DNA of 64,000 nt from Gorsachius magnificus (GCA_034008185.1 CM067082.1:155937895-156001894), one strand, 5' to 3'; shown: positions 45,701 through 57,625, counted from the first letter of the stretch. Notes: a model not told the origin generated them from the letters alone. Translations and numbers: made by a program.

Positions 45701-46257
45701 CCAGATGCACAGCCTGTTTCCATGGTTCACCTGGTGTCTTTCAGAGAGGTGGTCAAGAAATGTCTTTGTATTTCGTCTTTAGCCAGGAAGTGAGACATGT
45801 GGAAGGTGGTGTTTATTTTAAGGAAGGCTTTTAAACGTTGGCCAGCAAATCTCTGCAATCCTTTTACACTGGGAGGACAATCCTTCCTACGGGGAAGAGG
45901 AGAAAGTGCCCAAACTGGGTTTAATGTCCCAGCATATTGTCACCTGCTTACCTAACAGGAAAGAGGATCCTTGTCCGGATTGACCCCCACCTTGGCATAT
46001 TGTCATGGAGCATTTATCTCGTTGCTTAACTGCAAGGTCCATGCAGCTCATCTTACGGTGTCTGCCAACACTCAGGACTAGCATCTTCCAGGCACCAAGC
46101 GATAATCCATTTCTGTTCTTCACTAGCGACCCCTTTTTTGGATGCTGTGACTTGCCCTGATTATCCTGACATGAGTGAATTGCCCAGTATACCTTGAAAT
46201 GTCACCAAAAAAAAGAACTGAAATATCTACAGTACCAATAAGTTATTTAGGGCCTTC

Positions 46258-46706
46258 ACTCCCAGAAGGACCTGGAGGGGCTGGAGTGTGTCCAGAGAAG
46301 GGCAGCAGAGCTGGGGAGGGGTCTGGAGCCCCAGGCTGCTGGGGAGCAGCTGGGGGAGCTGGGGGGGTTCAGCCTGGAGCAGGGGGGGGGCCCCATGGCT
46401 CCCTACCTGCCGAGGGGGGGGGCGCGGGGGGGTCGGGCTCTGCTCCCAGGGAAGGGGCGATGGGACGAGGGGCACCGGCCTCAAGTTGTGCCAGGGCAGG
46501 GTGAGGTTGGCCCTGGGGAACAATTCCTTCCCCAAAGGGCTGTCAGGCCCTGGAAGGGGCTGCCCAGGGAAGGGGTCGAGTCCCCAGCCCTGGGGGGATT
46601 TAACAGCCGGGCAGAGGCGGTGCTGGGGCCAGGGTTTGGGGGTGGGATGGCGGGGTGGGGAACGCTTGGGCTGGGGGAGCTTAAAGGGCTTTTCCATTCT
46701 ATAAAG
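46258..46706 (+). repeat. GC-rich young-looking CR1 copy, plus orientation
   Basis: Sense CR1 from the AAGGACCTGGAGGGGCTGG segment to the AAAGGGCTTTTCCATTCTAT end, with long G runs. Same subfamily as the copies at 22.0, 53.8 and 56.6 kb; the GGGAACAATTCCTTCCCCAA block is shared. Confidence 0.93.
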
Positions 46707-46942
46707 GAAAACCTATACATGATGAGCTAATAAAACTTTGAATTTATAGAAAGAAGGGTTGAAAAAACCTGCATTTGAATGAAAACAAATAAAATGTCAT
46801 CAGGCATGATACTAGTCCTTTCTTCTTCTTCTTCAAATAGCCAACAGGCAGCTTTTCCAGAAGTATGTTTTCTTCCCACTCCAAACATCAGGGAAATATG
46901 CTTTAAATAGCAGCTTCTACTCATGCGGTTTTAAAATATGGA

Positions 46943-46963
46943 GGGGGGGGGGGGGGGGGGGGG
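46943..46963 (+). repeat. G homopolymer of 21 bases
   Basis: An uninterrupted run of 21 G within otherwise AT-rich DNA. The exact length should be treated as uncertain because such runs are hard to sequence. Confidence 0.8.
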
Positions 46964-47216
46964 AATCTTTCTTTGCACTTGAAAACTGTATCTGTGAGTT
47001 CCAAAATTGCTCATCTAAACTCTTGGGTTGCAAGTGTAGGGATGCCAGATTTAACAACAGTTTACAGACAGTGAAATAGGCTGTGCTTGGGTTTCCTCCA
47101 AGAAACCAATTACATCCTTTGAATTACTATAACCAGCAAGGCCTGAGGCTTAGATCTGATCTCAATATTCCTCTTAAGTATTAGATTCTTTGCAGAAAAA
47201 GGTGGGGTTTTGTCAC

Positions 47217-47240
47217 AAAAAAAAAAAAAAAAAAAAAAAA
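47217..47240 (+). repeat. A homopolymer of 24 bases
   Basis: A run of 24 A directly adjoining the start of an antisense CR1 fragment. No poly(A)-ending element was recognised to its left. Confidence 0.8.
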
Positions 47241-47242
47241 GA

Positions 47243-47342
47243 TTCATAGAACAGAATCATAGAGTCATTTAGGTTGGAAAAGACCTTTAAGACCATCAAG
47301 TCCAACCATTAACCTAACCCTGCCAACCCACCACTAAGCCAT
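47243..47342 (-). repeat. CR1 LINE 3' end fragment (100 bp)
   Basis: TCATAGAACAGAATCATAGA followed by GGTTGGAAAAGACCTTTAAG and CCTGCCAACCCACCACTAAG. Truncated after the CCACCACTAA block. Confidence 0.9.
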
Positions 47343-47959
47343 TCCTGTTTCTCCCCACAGGAGAATTTAATTTAATTTTTTTCCCCCATGTGATACTGCA
47401 CAAAAATTTAAAAGCTGACACCATTTTTTCTTCTATTTACTCAATTTTTTGCAGAAAACAACAACAACAAAAAGTTCTGATGTTTTGTCTTCTTATCTAA
47501 CATAAAGAATAATTCAGGAAAAAAAAATCCACTGCTGATAAAAATTTCAGACACAAATATCTAAGGGAGCATATTCCCCAAGTGAAGGTTAAATACACCG
47601 GGCAACGTTAATCGATAGCATCATGGAGGACACAGGAAATGACCTTATTACAAAGGCAAATCTAAGCATTACATTGAGTTTAAAAAAAAGAACAGAGATG
47701 CTGGATTAATTTATTTTTTTTAAGGCAACTTTTCAGAATTTTAGGAAAAACTGGTTTGTGAACAGACAACAAAGAAAAGGCAGAAGTGACGCATGCTTGT
47801 CTGGCTTGGTCCTAATGGCTTCCAAAGAAGCTTATAAAGGTTCCTACATCTTTTTCAGTGCTTCCCTGCCCTTAACATTAAAACTTTTCCTACGTAGCGA
47901 ATCTAAATTCCTAAATTCTAAAATTCCTCCTGTAATTTAACCCTACATACCCCAAACAG

Positions 47960-49400
47960 GAAAGACACATGGTGCCCTTCCATTTTGGCAGGAAGCCTGG
48001 AGATGCTTGAAGACCACTGTCTCCACTTGTCTCCTCTTCTTTGGCCCAAATGCCCCTAACTCATTTCTGACCTGCTGATCATTTCCATCGCTCTCGGCTG
48101 GACCGACTCCAGCTACCTACATAAATTTGAAGAGCGAGGGCCAAACCCAGGCAGAGCCCTCCGGCTGCTGCCGTATCAGGGAAGATCAGGAGGATTACTC
48201 CAGGCACGCTGCTGCCTACCGCTGCCTTTGTACGTCCCGTTATGGATTTTTGCCTATTTCAAAACAGCCGGACATCGTTGATCCCAAATCCATTTGTGCT
48301 TCCTAGTAATCCCCAAATCCTTCACAGAACTGCACCAGAGCAGCGTTTTCCTACGCTGCCATTGGGCGCTAGATTATTTTTTTAACCCTTTCAGAGAACT
48401 TCACATATTATTTTTTTTTTTATTCGCGCATTTGTGATCATGGAACTGTAAGCCTGACTTACTAATGTCACCAGAGATCTTGACAAATTCAGATTTTCAG
48501 TAAAAATATCATCAGTGCACCAGCGGCACAGCCTGTTTGGTTCTGCTTGGCAAATCCTTCCACTTGGACATGAAGTCTTCAATAACTGAATAAAGCTCTG
48601 CGCCCATTCTACCGTACTTAGTCGAGATCACGTTCCAAAACTGTTTACAAGACTGTCATAGAAAAGTGCCGAGTTTATTTTTTAATTCCATTTACACGAC
48701 TTTGTTTCCTGCCTCTCCATCACACTGTCAGACAGGGGAATCAGATTGGACTGGCAAAGCTTTACACAGGCTAACTCTGACTCTCCTCTTTAGCATCTTC
48801 TCAGTGCTTACCAGAGAGGGTTTTACTTTTTGTTCCAATCTCTTTCTGGGACTTGAAGTCCAAATACCTGGCCTATACTTATCTTTTTTTTTTTCCCCCC
48901 TCCTCCCATTTTAAAGACCGAGGTACACTTGCCTTTCGCCGGGTTTCTGGCATGCCGGCCACCATCAGGGGTTTCATTACGGATGCTACCTCAGATGTCC
49001 TCACCATTGGGAATATGACACGTAATCTACAACAAAGTTCATGAAGTCCAGCCCATTTTAAAACCTTTTTCATTTTTATGCACTTTCTAACCGATTTCTT
49101 ACCTGTTTGAGGTATTTATCCCTTTGATACAGGCATCAACTATTATACTCACCTGGCTGCAGCCTGTTTTGTAGGACGTAAGAATAAAATAAAAATAAAC
49201 CCCTAATTTTTTAACAGCTCTCCTGCTTTACTGAATATTCAACCAATCGTTACTCAATCTTTTCTTATCCCTTATACAACTGTAAAATTATTTTTGTTAT
49301 TTTTAATTCACTTGCTATTTGCATTTTATTTTGTGCCTTTGCTTTTCCAGAGTATCTGCCTGTGGTCAGCTCTGCTCAGGCACCCACCGACATTGAGAAC
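47960..49400 (-). repeat. Long ancient CR1-like LINE copy (about 1.4 kb)
   Basis: A series of segments in the right order matches, in reverse complement, recalled older CR1 polymerase sequence: CACTTGTCTCCTCTTCTTTG; GAGCGAGGGCCAAACCCAGG; AATCAGATTGGACTGGCAAA; CTCTCCTCTTTAGCATCTTC followed by TCAGTGCTTAC; the pair CCCATTTTAAAGACCGAGGT and ACACTTGCC; and near the right end CATTTTATTTTGTGCCTTTG. The copy is heavily diverged, with indels and inserted T-runs, and no intact reading frame. Confidence 0.7.
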
Positions 49401-49796
49401 ACTTCTATCCGCAGCCACAAGAGCGGCGCAGTCAGACAGACGCGTTCCGAATACTTCCCAAACCTTCCTCGATTACCGTGGCTCCACTCTGAACAAGGGC
49501 ATCGCCGTTTTGAAGCTCAACTCAAATTCACCCACAACTGAACTGTGTATAAAGGGGGGGGAGTGGGGGGGAAGTTCCCTATGAGGGTGGGGCAGCACTG
49601 GATCGCGTACCCAGAGAGTGGGATACACAGAATTTGGGTGGAAAAGGTTCCGAGCTGTGAAACTGGCCCTGCTTTGAGCCAGGGGGTCAAAGGAGTAGAT
49701 ACTTCAGAAGTCCCTTACAATCTTAGTTATTTGACGTTACGATCCTAAGAGCTGACCAGTTCTTCTCTTAAAATAAGTTTCTTGGCTATTTTCTTC

Positions 49797-49984
49797 ACAG
49801 AAAGGGTTGTCAGGCTCTGGAATGGGCTGCCCAGGGAGGTGGTGGAGTCCCCATCCCTGGAGGTATTTAAAAGAAGGAGAGATGAGGTGCTTAGGGACAG
49901 GGTTTAGTGGTGGGATGGCAGGGTTAGGGGAACGGTTGGGCTTGATGATCTTAAAGGTCTTTTCCAATCTAAATGATTCTGTGA
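49797..49984 (+). repeat. CR1 LINE 3' end fragment
   Basis: Sense CR1 beginning AGAAAGGGTTGTCAGGCTCT and ending GGTCTTTTCCAATCTAAATG plus ATTCTGTGAT. Well preserved. Confidence 0.93.
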
Positions 49985-52440
49985 TTTCCCCCTTTAAATC
50001 TGGCCGTGAAAGCTGTAGAGTACTTCTTGAATATTATACGGGTTGTCTTTGGTTGAAAGGGAATAAAAAAACTCCTGAGATTTAGGCTTCACTAGTTTCT
50101 CCATGGATTTATTCTCTGCACGAAGAAAAAAATATCATGCTGCTAGGAACAGATGCTGGGTTTACTTCAATTCCCAGAGCTAAATACATCTTTCATAGAA
50201 AGCACTCACTTTTTCAATAGAACTGTTTTTCAAAAATTCTTCCTTTATTTCTTTTTTTTTTAAGCTCTCACCATGCCTCCCATGGTTTTTTCTTTATATT
50301 TCTTCTTCTCCATCCTTTCCTCTCTGTCACAACTTCACATCTTTAAATATTCCGGCCTTTCCGAAAACGCATGCCTTCTTGACGTGCAGGTTTTTCGCGA
50401 CAAGCAGTACCGCACCCTGAGCAACCACTGCGTTCTGAAGGTTTAGATCCAGAAGCATTTTCATGGTAGGATTCGTATCACTGCGCATCAGTAGTTTGCC
50501 AGCTATTGCCTCCCTACCCAGCAAGGTTTTATAGCAAGGTTAAGAGGTACCACACTGCATACACCTGGATTTAATCCCGATGTAAGCACCCTTTTGTTCG
50601 CAAATAACTTCTTGAATAACTTCTTTGCCGAGTGGTGCAAATCTTAAGACGCAAATATCTCGGATCACACACAGTCAACTGAAGAGGCCAGGGAGAAGCA
50701 GGTTCAGAAGCTTTTGTATGCAAATATTCAGGCGATAATAGGGCACCAGTGGAAGTGAGAAGCTGATTTGCCTTATGGAATGCCTTTTACACAAGAAGTT
50801 TAATCCATACCAGAACATTACCTGAAAGTAATGTCTATTTTTAAGTGCTTAAGTAGCACCACTGATGTCAATGGGATTAGACAGACGCTCTAAGATAGTC
50901 CTAGGCGCAAATCTCTTCCTTGGTGGTGGCTTCAGAGGTGTCAGTGTTGATAAAATTGTCTCTGTTTCTCATCCCAAGCCTTCTGCAGACCTGGCCCCGT
51001 GACTCAGCTCGTCCCAGTGCCTACAGCGTCCCAGAAATGGGCTTGACCATCACCTCAGCCTTTCTCCTGCTCTCCCATTCACCCACCTCTTGTACTTCTT
51101 CACGAGCGGAGCTCGTAGGGGCAGAGACAGCATTTTCCTCTCTGCCCTGAGATCAAAGAATGCTTTACTGAAAAATAAAACTCTCATGAGTACATTATTA
51201 TTGGGTGAGGCGAGTTCTGATTTCCAGGGATTACCTAACTGAGCGCATGGCTCATTACTTATTTTGGAGACGCTGGAGAAGCTAACACTGATGTCTAACC
51301 TCCGATTTCTTTCAACACCCCTGTTATCAAGCTATCTGAGTACATTCCAGTCATGATTAATGCCTGTGTCAAAGGCTGAATCCGAAAGAGATGAGGCATT
51401 CTCAGCTCTGAATTAAGTGGTTATAAACATAACAGGTAAGGGAAGATCTAGATCAGAGGGTGACAATCAGGTGTGTGTTGGTTTTTTTTTTTTTTTTTAA
51501 AAGCTATCTTAATTATTTTAGTTATACTAAAAATACCTTAAATTACTTCAAAAATTATTTGAATTTTTTCTGTTTCCCATTATTCTCTGGAGGGCATGCA
51601 AAAGTCCCTCCGGAAGGAAGGAAGGAGCCAGCACCAAGGTTTTACTCAAGTCTGCTCTTCTGAAAGGGACCTGTTATAAGAGTGATTTCGTTTACAAGCT
51701 AAACAGTGGCAATACTTCATATTTCAATCAGAGGTCGATTAAAAGAACATATTTGTATTGAAACACTAATGGCACATTGCACAGCTTATAAAAAATTAAG
51801 AATGAAGATGATAAGCTTTGATCTTCCTGCATTAAATGCTAAAACTCACGGAGAGTGCATTCGTTCTTCTCCCTGCTGAACACGGACGGGTGTTATGGGA
51901 TTTACAGACTCCTGCAGTCATTTCTAAAATACCTGGGGGGTGACTACCTGTCCTTTGATCCGCATGCCAGTGTAAGCTTGGCTCTTGTACCTGAAGCATT
52001 TCCTTAAATTTCAAGGGAAAATTTTTGCACGTTATCGAATGATAGATATATATACAACTCTTTGTTGTAGTCAGTGGCACGTACAGAACTTTAGCGTGGT
52101 TATATCCCAAGAGGGTACAAATACGCACTTTAAAAAAAGAAAAAAGTGTCTGCACAAAGGGTTTATAATCCCAGAGAGGCAATTTCTTTCCACATCACAG
52201 CAGAATTCAGTCCTTAAATTCCGCTCAGCTGGAACCCAGGTCAACCATTTACAAGGTGATTAAGCATCCAGGAAAGCCTTCACTTATACACCTATAAATC
52301 CACAGACCAACTTTTCTCCACAATTACTGCCAGCAGCCACCTTCAAAATCCAACTTGGATAGCTGGACTGAATTTTGAAGTGATTCTGATTAAAATGGAA
52401 TATAACTTTGCTTACTGGTAAACGATGCTGATGCTGAACA
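49985..52440. other. Mostly unique sequence
   Basis: AT-rich DNA with a T-run near 51.48 kb. A 65-codon minus-strand open frame at 50327-50524 has a protein-like composition and is reported as a finding. No repeat was recognised. Confidence 0.5.
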
Positions 52441-52491
52441 GAAGGACCTCTAGGGATCCCTTCCAACCCAAAACATTCTATGATTCTATGA
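52441..52491 (+). repeat. CR1 LINE terminus (about 50 bp)
   Basis: AAGGACCTCTAGGGATCCCT then TCCAACCCAAAACATTCTATGATTCTATG-type end. Only the very tip of the element remains. Confidence 0.85.
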
Positions 52492-52823
52492 AAACAGAAG
52501 CTGTTGCTACCGTACACTCCCAGCTTAGTAGTGGGCCCAGTTAAACTCCGCTCTGTCCTGTTTGGACAGCAATGGTAGCGCAAATAATAAAAGAACCACC
52601 AGTCCCAAGAGCTGTCCATGCACCATGTTGGATGAACACGGGTATAAGATCTGCGAGAAGAGCGTAGTAACTTCCTCTGCAAAGACTTTATGGTGCCTGA
52701 GTAAAGGCAGAGAGTAAATTCTAGCCACACCTCCATCTTCATTTCTTTCAGATGGCCACCATACCGAAATGCACCATTCGTTCCAATATGCTGATAAAAC
52801 CCCCTGACACCAGTAAGACAGAT

Positions 52824-52829
52824 TTTATT
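52824..52829 (-). terminator. Candidate AATAAA polyadenylation signal
   Basis: AATAAA on the minus strand, 223 bases past the stop codon of the candidate exon at 53052-53326. The hexamer is common by chance in AT-rich DNA and only gains weight if that exon is real. Confidence 0.2.
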
Positions 52830-53051
52830 TCCCCCATTAACACCTGTGACTTAATAAGTACGAGGGATTAGCCATATGAAGTTGTTTGTTCTTCTGGGCA
52901 TGGAGTTTTGATGGAATTGCCCTATAGGCCAGTGGCCTGACAGGGTAACATAAAATCATCTTCTGCGTTATAATCTCCCTGCCAACAGGTTATATATTTG
53001 TTAAAAATGGACTTGTGGATCACAGAGATAATAACGCAGTACCCCACCGAT

Positions 53052-53326
53052 TCAGCTAGATTGCTCCTCTAAAACCATCCATGCCAATTGCTCGCTCATC
53101 TTCGTTTTCAGTTCTGGTACATCTTCAGCAATCTCATTTTTCACTTCAAGTGATGACGGCCCATCCTGTACTGGGTATAAACCACGAGCTTCTAGTGTCA
53201 CACTGACACAGCTACATGGATGTAAACTCAAGCAGATCTTGAGTTTCTCCCTATTTACATCAAGAACTGACAAGTCAGCCTCAAGCTCGTTCAAAAGCAG
53301 AAGGAACTGTTGCTCATTCCATAGGT
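53052..53326 (-). CDS. Candidate terminal exon of an unrecognised gene
   Basis: A 90-codon open frame starting after a CTGTGCTACAG acceptor and ending in a TGA stop. The product is rich in Glu, Leu and Lys and protein-like: it begins DLWNEQQFLLLLNELEADLS and ends MVLEEQSS. It enters in phase 1, matching the phase of an upstream exon-like segment at 54795-54698. I cannot assign it to a family. Open frames of this length are expected by chance in a 64-kb window, so the case rests on composition and splice phase only. Alternatives are a decayed pseudogene exon or a chance frame. Confidence 0.22.
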
Positions 53327-53754
53327 CTGTAGCACAGCAAGATGGGAGAGAGATTGGCAACGGGTCCCGAGAGCTAGCAAGCTATGGATTTATGGAAGAG
53401 GATTAGCTAAACAACTACGTATGCAGCATAGCCTATGTGAGATTCAAAGCTCACTCCTACCTACAGAAGCCACTCTATCTTCTAATTATTGATAAGAATA
53501 TAACCAAGTGACTTCTACTAGCTCCAAACCTCATCTGCATTTCTCAAAACGACAGTTTATCAGCAAACTTAGAGCTTATGTCATAATAAATTATTTCTGT
53601 AGTTCAGAATGCCCATTCAGCTCCTTCATGTTGCATGCAGGGCTCTGCACGGGGTGCTCACTGCACACCACCAGCTAGCTGTGAACAGACAGGCAGCGAG
53701 AAACCCGACCTTTGATGCGATCACACCGGTAAAGAAGGAAATCGCTCCCTACAA

Positions 53755-54076
53755 CTGCCTGAGAGGAGGGGGGAGCCGGGGGGGTCGGGCTCTGCTCCCA
53801 GGGAAGGGGCGATGGGACGAGGGGCACCGGCCTCAAGTTGTGCCAGGGCAGGGTGAGGTTGGCCCTGGGGAACAATTCCTTCCCCAAAGGGCTGTCAGGC
53901 CCTGGAAGGGGCTGCCCAGGGAAGGGGTCGAGTCCCCACCCCTGGGGGGATTTAACAGCCGGGCAGAGGCGGTGCTGAGGGCCAGGGTTTGGGGGTGGGA
54001 TGGCAGGGGTAGGGGAACGCTTGGGCTGGGGGAGCTTAAAGGGCTTTGCCAACCTAAATGATTCTGTGATTCTATG
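53755..54076 (+). repeat. GC-rich young-looking CR1 copy, plus orientation
   Basis: Sense CR1 from GGTCGGGCTCTGCTCCCAGG to the terminal ATTCTGTGATTCTATG. Nearly the same, base for base, as the copy at 46.3 kb over their shared part. Confidence 0.94.
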
Positions 54077-56387
54077 AAATGGAAAAGGAGAAAACACACT
54101 TTTGCTTTGAGTGATCTGAAGCTAGAGGGTGCACAATTGACACCAAAGGTGGATTTAGGGTGCGTCTGGGGATTGTCAATCACCCTACAGCCAGTTGCTC
54201 ACATTTGTTCTGACACACACGTGTGCATTCTTGCACTCACAACACCGTATGCAAGCTTCAAAGCATTCAAGCAGATTTTTCTCAACACTGACGTTACAGG
54301 TAGAACCCACGTATCCTACTACTTGCATCTATCTCCCTACTACTGTTGTGAAAGTCAGTGGAAACTACACTGGGTCCTGATGTATACGCAGATCTGTGAA
54401 AAGAAAATAAGCTCGACTATTAAATATTGTACTATTAATTCTTTTTAAGTTTTCTTAAACTGCCCAAAGAAAACAATAAATCCATGGCAGCAAGTTAAAA
54501 TTTTATGTTAAGAGCAAGACTCTACCAATCTCACATTCAAGTTTGCAGTTCATGAGAGATCTCCAGCTTTTTCACCCTGGAATGTTAATGGTTTGCGGAG
54601 ACAGACATTTTTCAGCCACCATCACAGCCCAGGAAGGCCAAAAAAAACACAGGGAGGGGGGAAAGAAACTGCATCTGAGCTACGTGTTGCAGATTACCTT
54701 CAGTAATGACTTCCCCAAGCCACAAGGATCTGGGAATTGCATACCACAAGCAATAGCAGCAACTACTCGGCAGGCAGTCACGTGGGCTGTAAATACTGAA
54801 AATAATCATACAAAATAGGGGGTTGTAGTAAAATTTAGACGGAAGGCAATGGCTCTGCTACAAGGAAGAAAATTGCAGCAGCTGGTGAGGGGGTACTCCT
54901 TGTAGCACCAGTGCAAGAGAGGTCCATCTCTAGGAGCACACATGGCATAGATAAACACTTGTCACTTTTGTGGTTGATCGTCACTTCCCTTTTAACAGCT
55001 AGACTGAGATCTTTACGCTAAATCTTTTTTCTCCACTTTGGATGTCCATCTTCTGCTTTTCATACCTTGATCCTAAACACATACACCAAACATTTCAGTT
55101 TCACATGTTTGTAATCCATTTGCAGCAACACTGATTTTTCAGACAAATACAGCGCAGCAAAATCTGTTCCTTAAACAGTGCAAAAGAACTCTGCTTCTTT
55201 CAGGATTACTAATTCTTCAGGAGTCTTTAACCAAATTCACTACGTACTGAGGCTGCGCATCTTTTGCAGCCCACCACTCGGGAACTCTATATACCTAGAG
55301 CCAGCGTGATTTGGCAGCCAGGAATCAAAGGGCTCCTCAGCAAGTGTAATGAGCTCGCACTGTGGAGACACAGCATTTTCATTTTTATACGGGACTGTGA
55401 TTCAAATGAAAGCGGTACAACCAAATTGCACGGCTTCCCAAAGGTCAGCCTATCGGACAAATATGTCTTTCAAATACCTCCAATCGACATTATTTAAAAA
55501 TCAACCTGAGACACCAAATGCTGTCAGATTAATTCGGGGGTAACAGGCTAGGAGGAAAACATTTCGCTGCGACTGTTTTCCAAAGTATCTTCGCAGGCAA
55601 GCTGCCAGCATAGTTATACTAAAATAGTTGCAACTATTCCATTACAGGTGTTTTGGAACAAGTATCAAAGCAACCGAGCTGTATTTGAATAGAAGCAGAG
55701 ACACCCGTCAGGGGAGGGATGTTTCTCCGGTGCTTTGGAAATGCTATATGTAAAAAAATAGAAATATAAAAAAGGGGGGGGGGGGGGGAGGTGTTAACGC
55801 AATGCTCCCCCCCAAATTAACTGATAAAACACAGGTCCAAAATAGCAACAACAGAAGCCTGCTAAGGGTGGATGAAGATAGCTGAAGTCCAGAAACCAAC
55901 ACACGCATCTGATCCGCGTCCATTATCCCAGTTAGGCATTTTTACGTGAAGACTTCAAATTTGGTTCTTACCTGACCCTGCAACGTAGCAGGGCTGGGAT
56001 GGCACGGAGGCCATTTGGCAGCCAAAATTCCTGTGGCTTGCCAAAAATGACAGCCCTTGATCATTCCTAAACCAAAGAGCTGGTACAACCCGAGCCCACA
56101 GAGGAGCAGCGGGATGGCTGCCTCGGAGCCAGCGTGGCCTCCTCGCCCTTGAACCCCTCCGGACGCTTCTGCTCCTGGCTCCCTGCGGCAGAACCCACGC
56201 GCCCAGCGGTGTCACACAAAAGCTTTGGTAGGTTCTTCCATGGTCACCTACACAATATAGGAAATACAAAAATCTTGGGGATTTGGGATGGCAGTGAAGG
56301 GAAAAGGGAACCAAAAATGTTTGTTAGGCATTGATGTGAGAGGAACTCTTTCAAATATGAGCTATGGAAAAAGAGCTCTGGTAACTT
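54077..56387. other. Unique sequence with exon-like segments on the minus strand
   Basis: No CR1 in this 2.3-kb gap. It contains a G-run near 55.77 kb and two minus-strand segments bounded by plausible splice sites (54698-54795, 55295-55359), discussed as part of a candidate gene. A very good orphan donor (GGGTCAG|GTAAGA) lies near 55.97 kb. Confidence 0.4.
55774..55788 (+). repeat. G homopolymer of 15 bases
   Basis: Fifteen consecutive G after an A-rich stretch. The length is uncertain for the same reason as the 21-base run at 46.9 kb. Confidence 0.8.
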
Positions 56388-56500
56388 CATAGAATCATAG
56401 AATGTTTTGGGTTGGAAGGGACCCCTAGAGGTCATCTAGTCCAACCCCCCTGCAGGGAGCAGGGACACTGCTAACTAGATCAGGTTGCTCAGAGCCCCAT
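56388..56500 (-). repeat. CR1 LINE 3' end fragment
   Basis: TCATAGAATCATAGAATG and GACCCCTAGAGGTCATCTAG through to CAGAGCCCCATC, where it is cut off. Same subfamily as the 28.0- and 39.0-kb copies. Confidence 0.93.
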
Positions 56501-56593
56501 CATATTGAGATATTTGACATGTATAGGTCAGTTCAACATAGAAATGCCCTGCCTGCAAATGACACATTTAAATTATTCACATCACCATGAAAA

Positions 56594-57625
56594 TCATAGA
56601 ATCATTTGGTTGGAAGAGACCTTTAAGCTCCCCCAGCCCAGCCGTTCCCCTACCCCTGCCATCCCACCCCCAAACCCTGGCCCTCAGCACCGCCTCTGCC
56701 CGGCTGTTAAATCCCCCCAGGGCTGGGGACTCGACCCCTTCCCTGGGCAGCCCCTTCCAGCCCCTGACAGCCCTTTGGGGAAGGAATTGTTCCCCAGGGC
56801 CAACCTCACCCTGCCCTGGCACAACTTGAGGCCGGTGCCCCTCGTCCCATCGCCCCTTCCCTGGGAGCAGAGCCTGACCCCCCCGGCTCCCCCCTCCTCT
56901 CAGGCAGTTGGGGCCATGAGGGCTCCCCTCAGCCTCCCTGCTCCAGGCTGAACCCCCCCAGCTCCCCCGCCGCCCCCAGCAGCCTGGGGCTCCAGACCCC
57001 TCCCCAGCTCCGCTGCCCTTCTCTGGACACGCTCCAGCCCCCCCAGGTCCTTCTGGGAGGGAGGGGCCCAACCCTGACCCCGGCATTCAAGGGGCGGCCC
57101 CCCAGTGCCCAGCACAGGGGCACGGTCCCTGCCCTGCTCCTGCTGGCCACACCAGCCCTGACACAAGCCAGGATGCTGTTGGCCCTCTTGGCCACCTGGG
57201 CACCCTGCTGGCTCATATCCAGCCCCCTCTCGACCAACACCCCAGGGCCTTTTCCGCCGGGCAGCTTTCCAGCCCCTCTGCCCCACGCCTGTAGTGTTGT
57301 GTGGGGTTTTGGTGACCCCAGGGCAGGACCCAGCCCTTGGCCTTGTTGAACCTCACCCAACTGGGCTGGGCCCCTGGATCCAGCCTGGCCGGGTCCCTCT
57401 GCAGAGCCCTCCTCCCCTCCAGAAGATCCATACTTCCACCCAGCTTAGTGTCATGTGCAAACCTGCTGAGGGTGCCCTCTATCCCCTCATCCACATCACT
57501 GATAAAGATGTTAAACAGAACTTGCCCTGAGGAACACCGCTTGTGACCGGCCACCATCTGGACTTAATTCCACTCATCACCACCCTTTGGGCCCGTCCAC
57601 CCAGCCAGTTTGTTACCCAGCAAAG
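56594..57625 (-). repeat. Longest well-preserved CR1 copy (about 1.03 kb), reaching into the RT domain
   Basis: Starts ATCATAGAATCATTTGGTTG and extends much further 5' than the others. The minus-strand frames include reverse-transcriptase words such as GQVLFNIFISDVDEGIEG, followed by FAHDTKLGGS at 57461-57442, where active CR1 has the FADD-type catalytic box. The first catalytic Asp is replaced by His and there are frameshifts, so the copy is inactive. GC-rich subfamily as at 22.0 kb. Confidence 0.93.

Larger units (their letters stand above)
41504..46257. other. Unique sequence upstream of OBSCN, with candidate regulatory marks
   Basis: No CR1 copies in almost 5 kb. It holds a cluster of muscle-type sites near 42.1 kb and a strong orphan minus-strand splice donor at 42755/42756. 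Neither is proven functional. Confidence 0.5.

Noticed and set aside
56577..57557. Long minus-strand frames (up to 169 codons)
   Set aside because: They are fragments of the CR1 polymerase ORF and its GC-rich tail, with frameshifts and an altered catalytic box.
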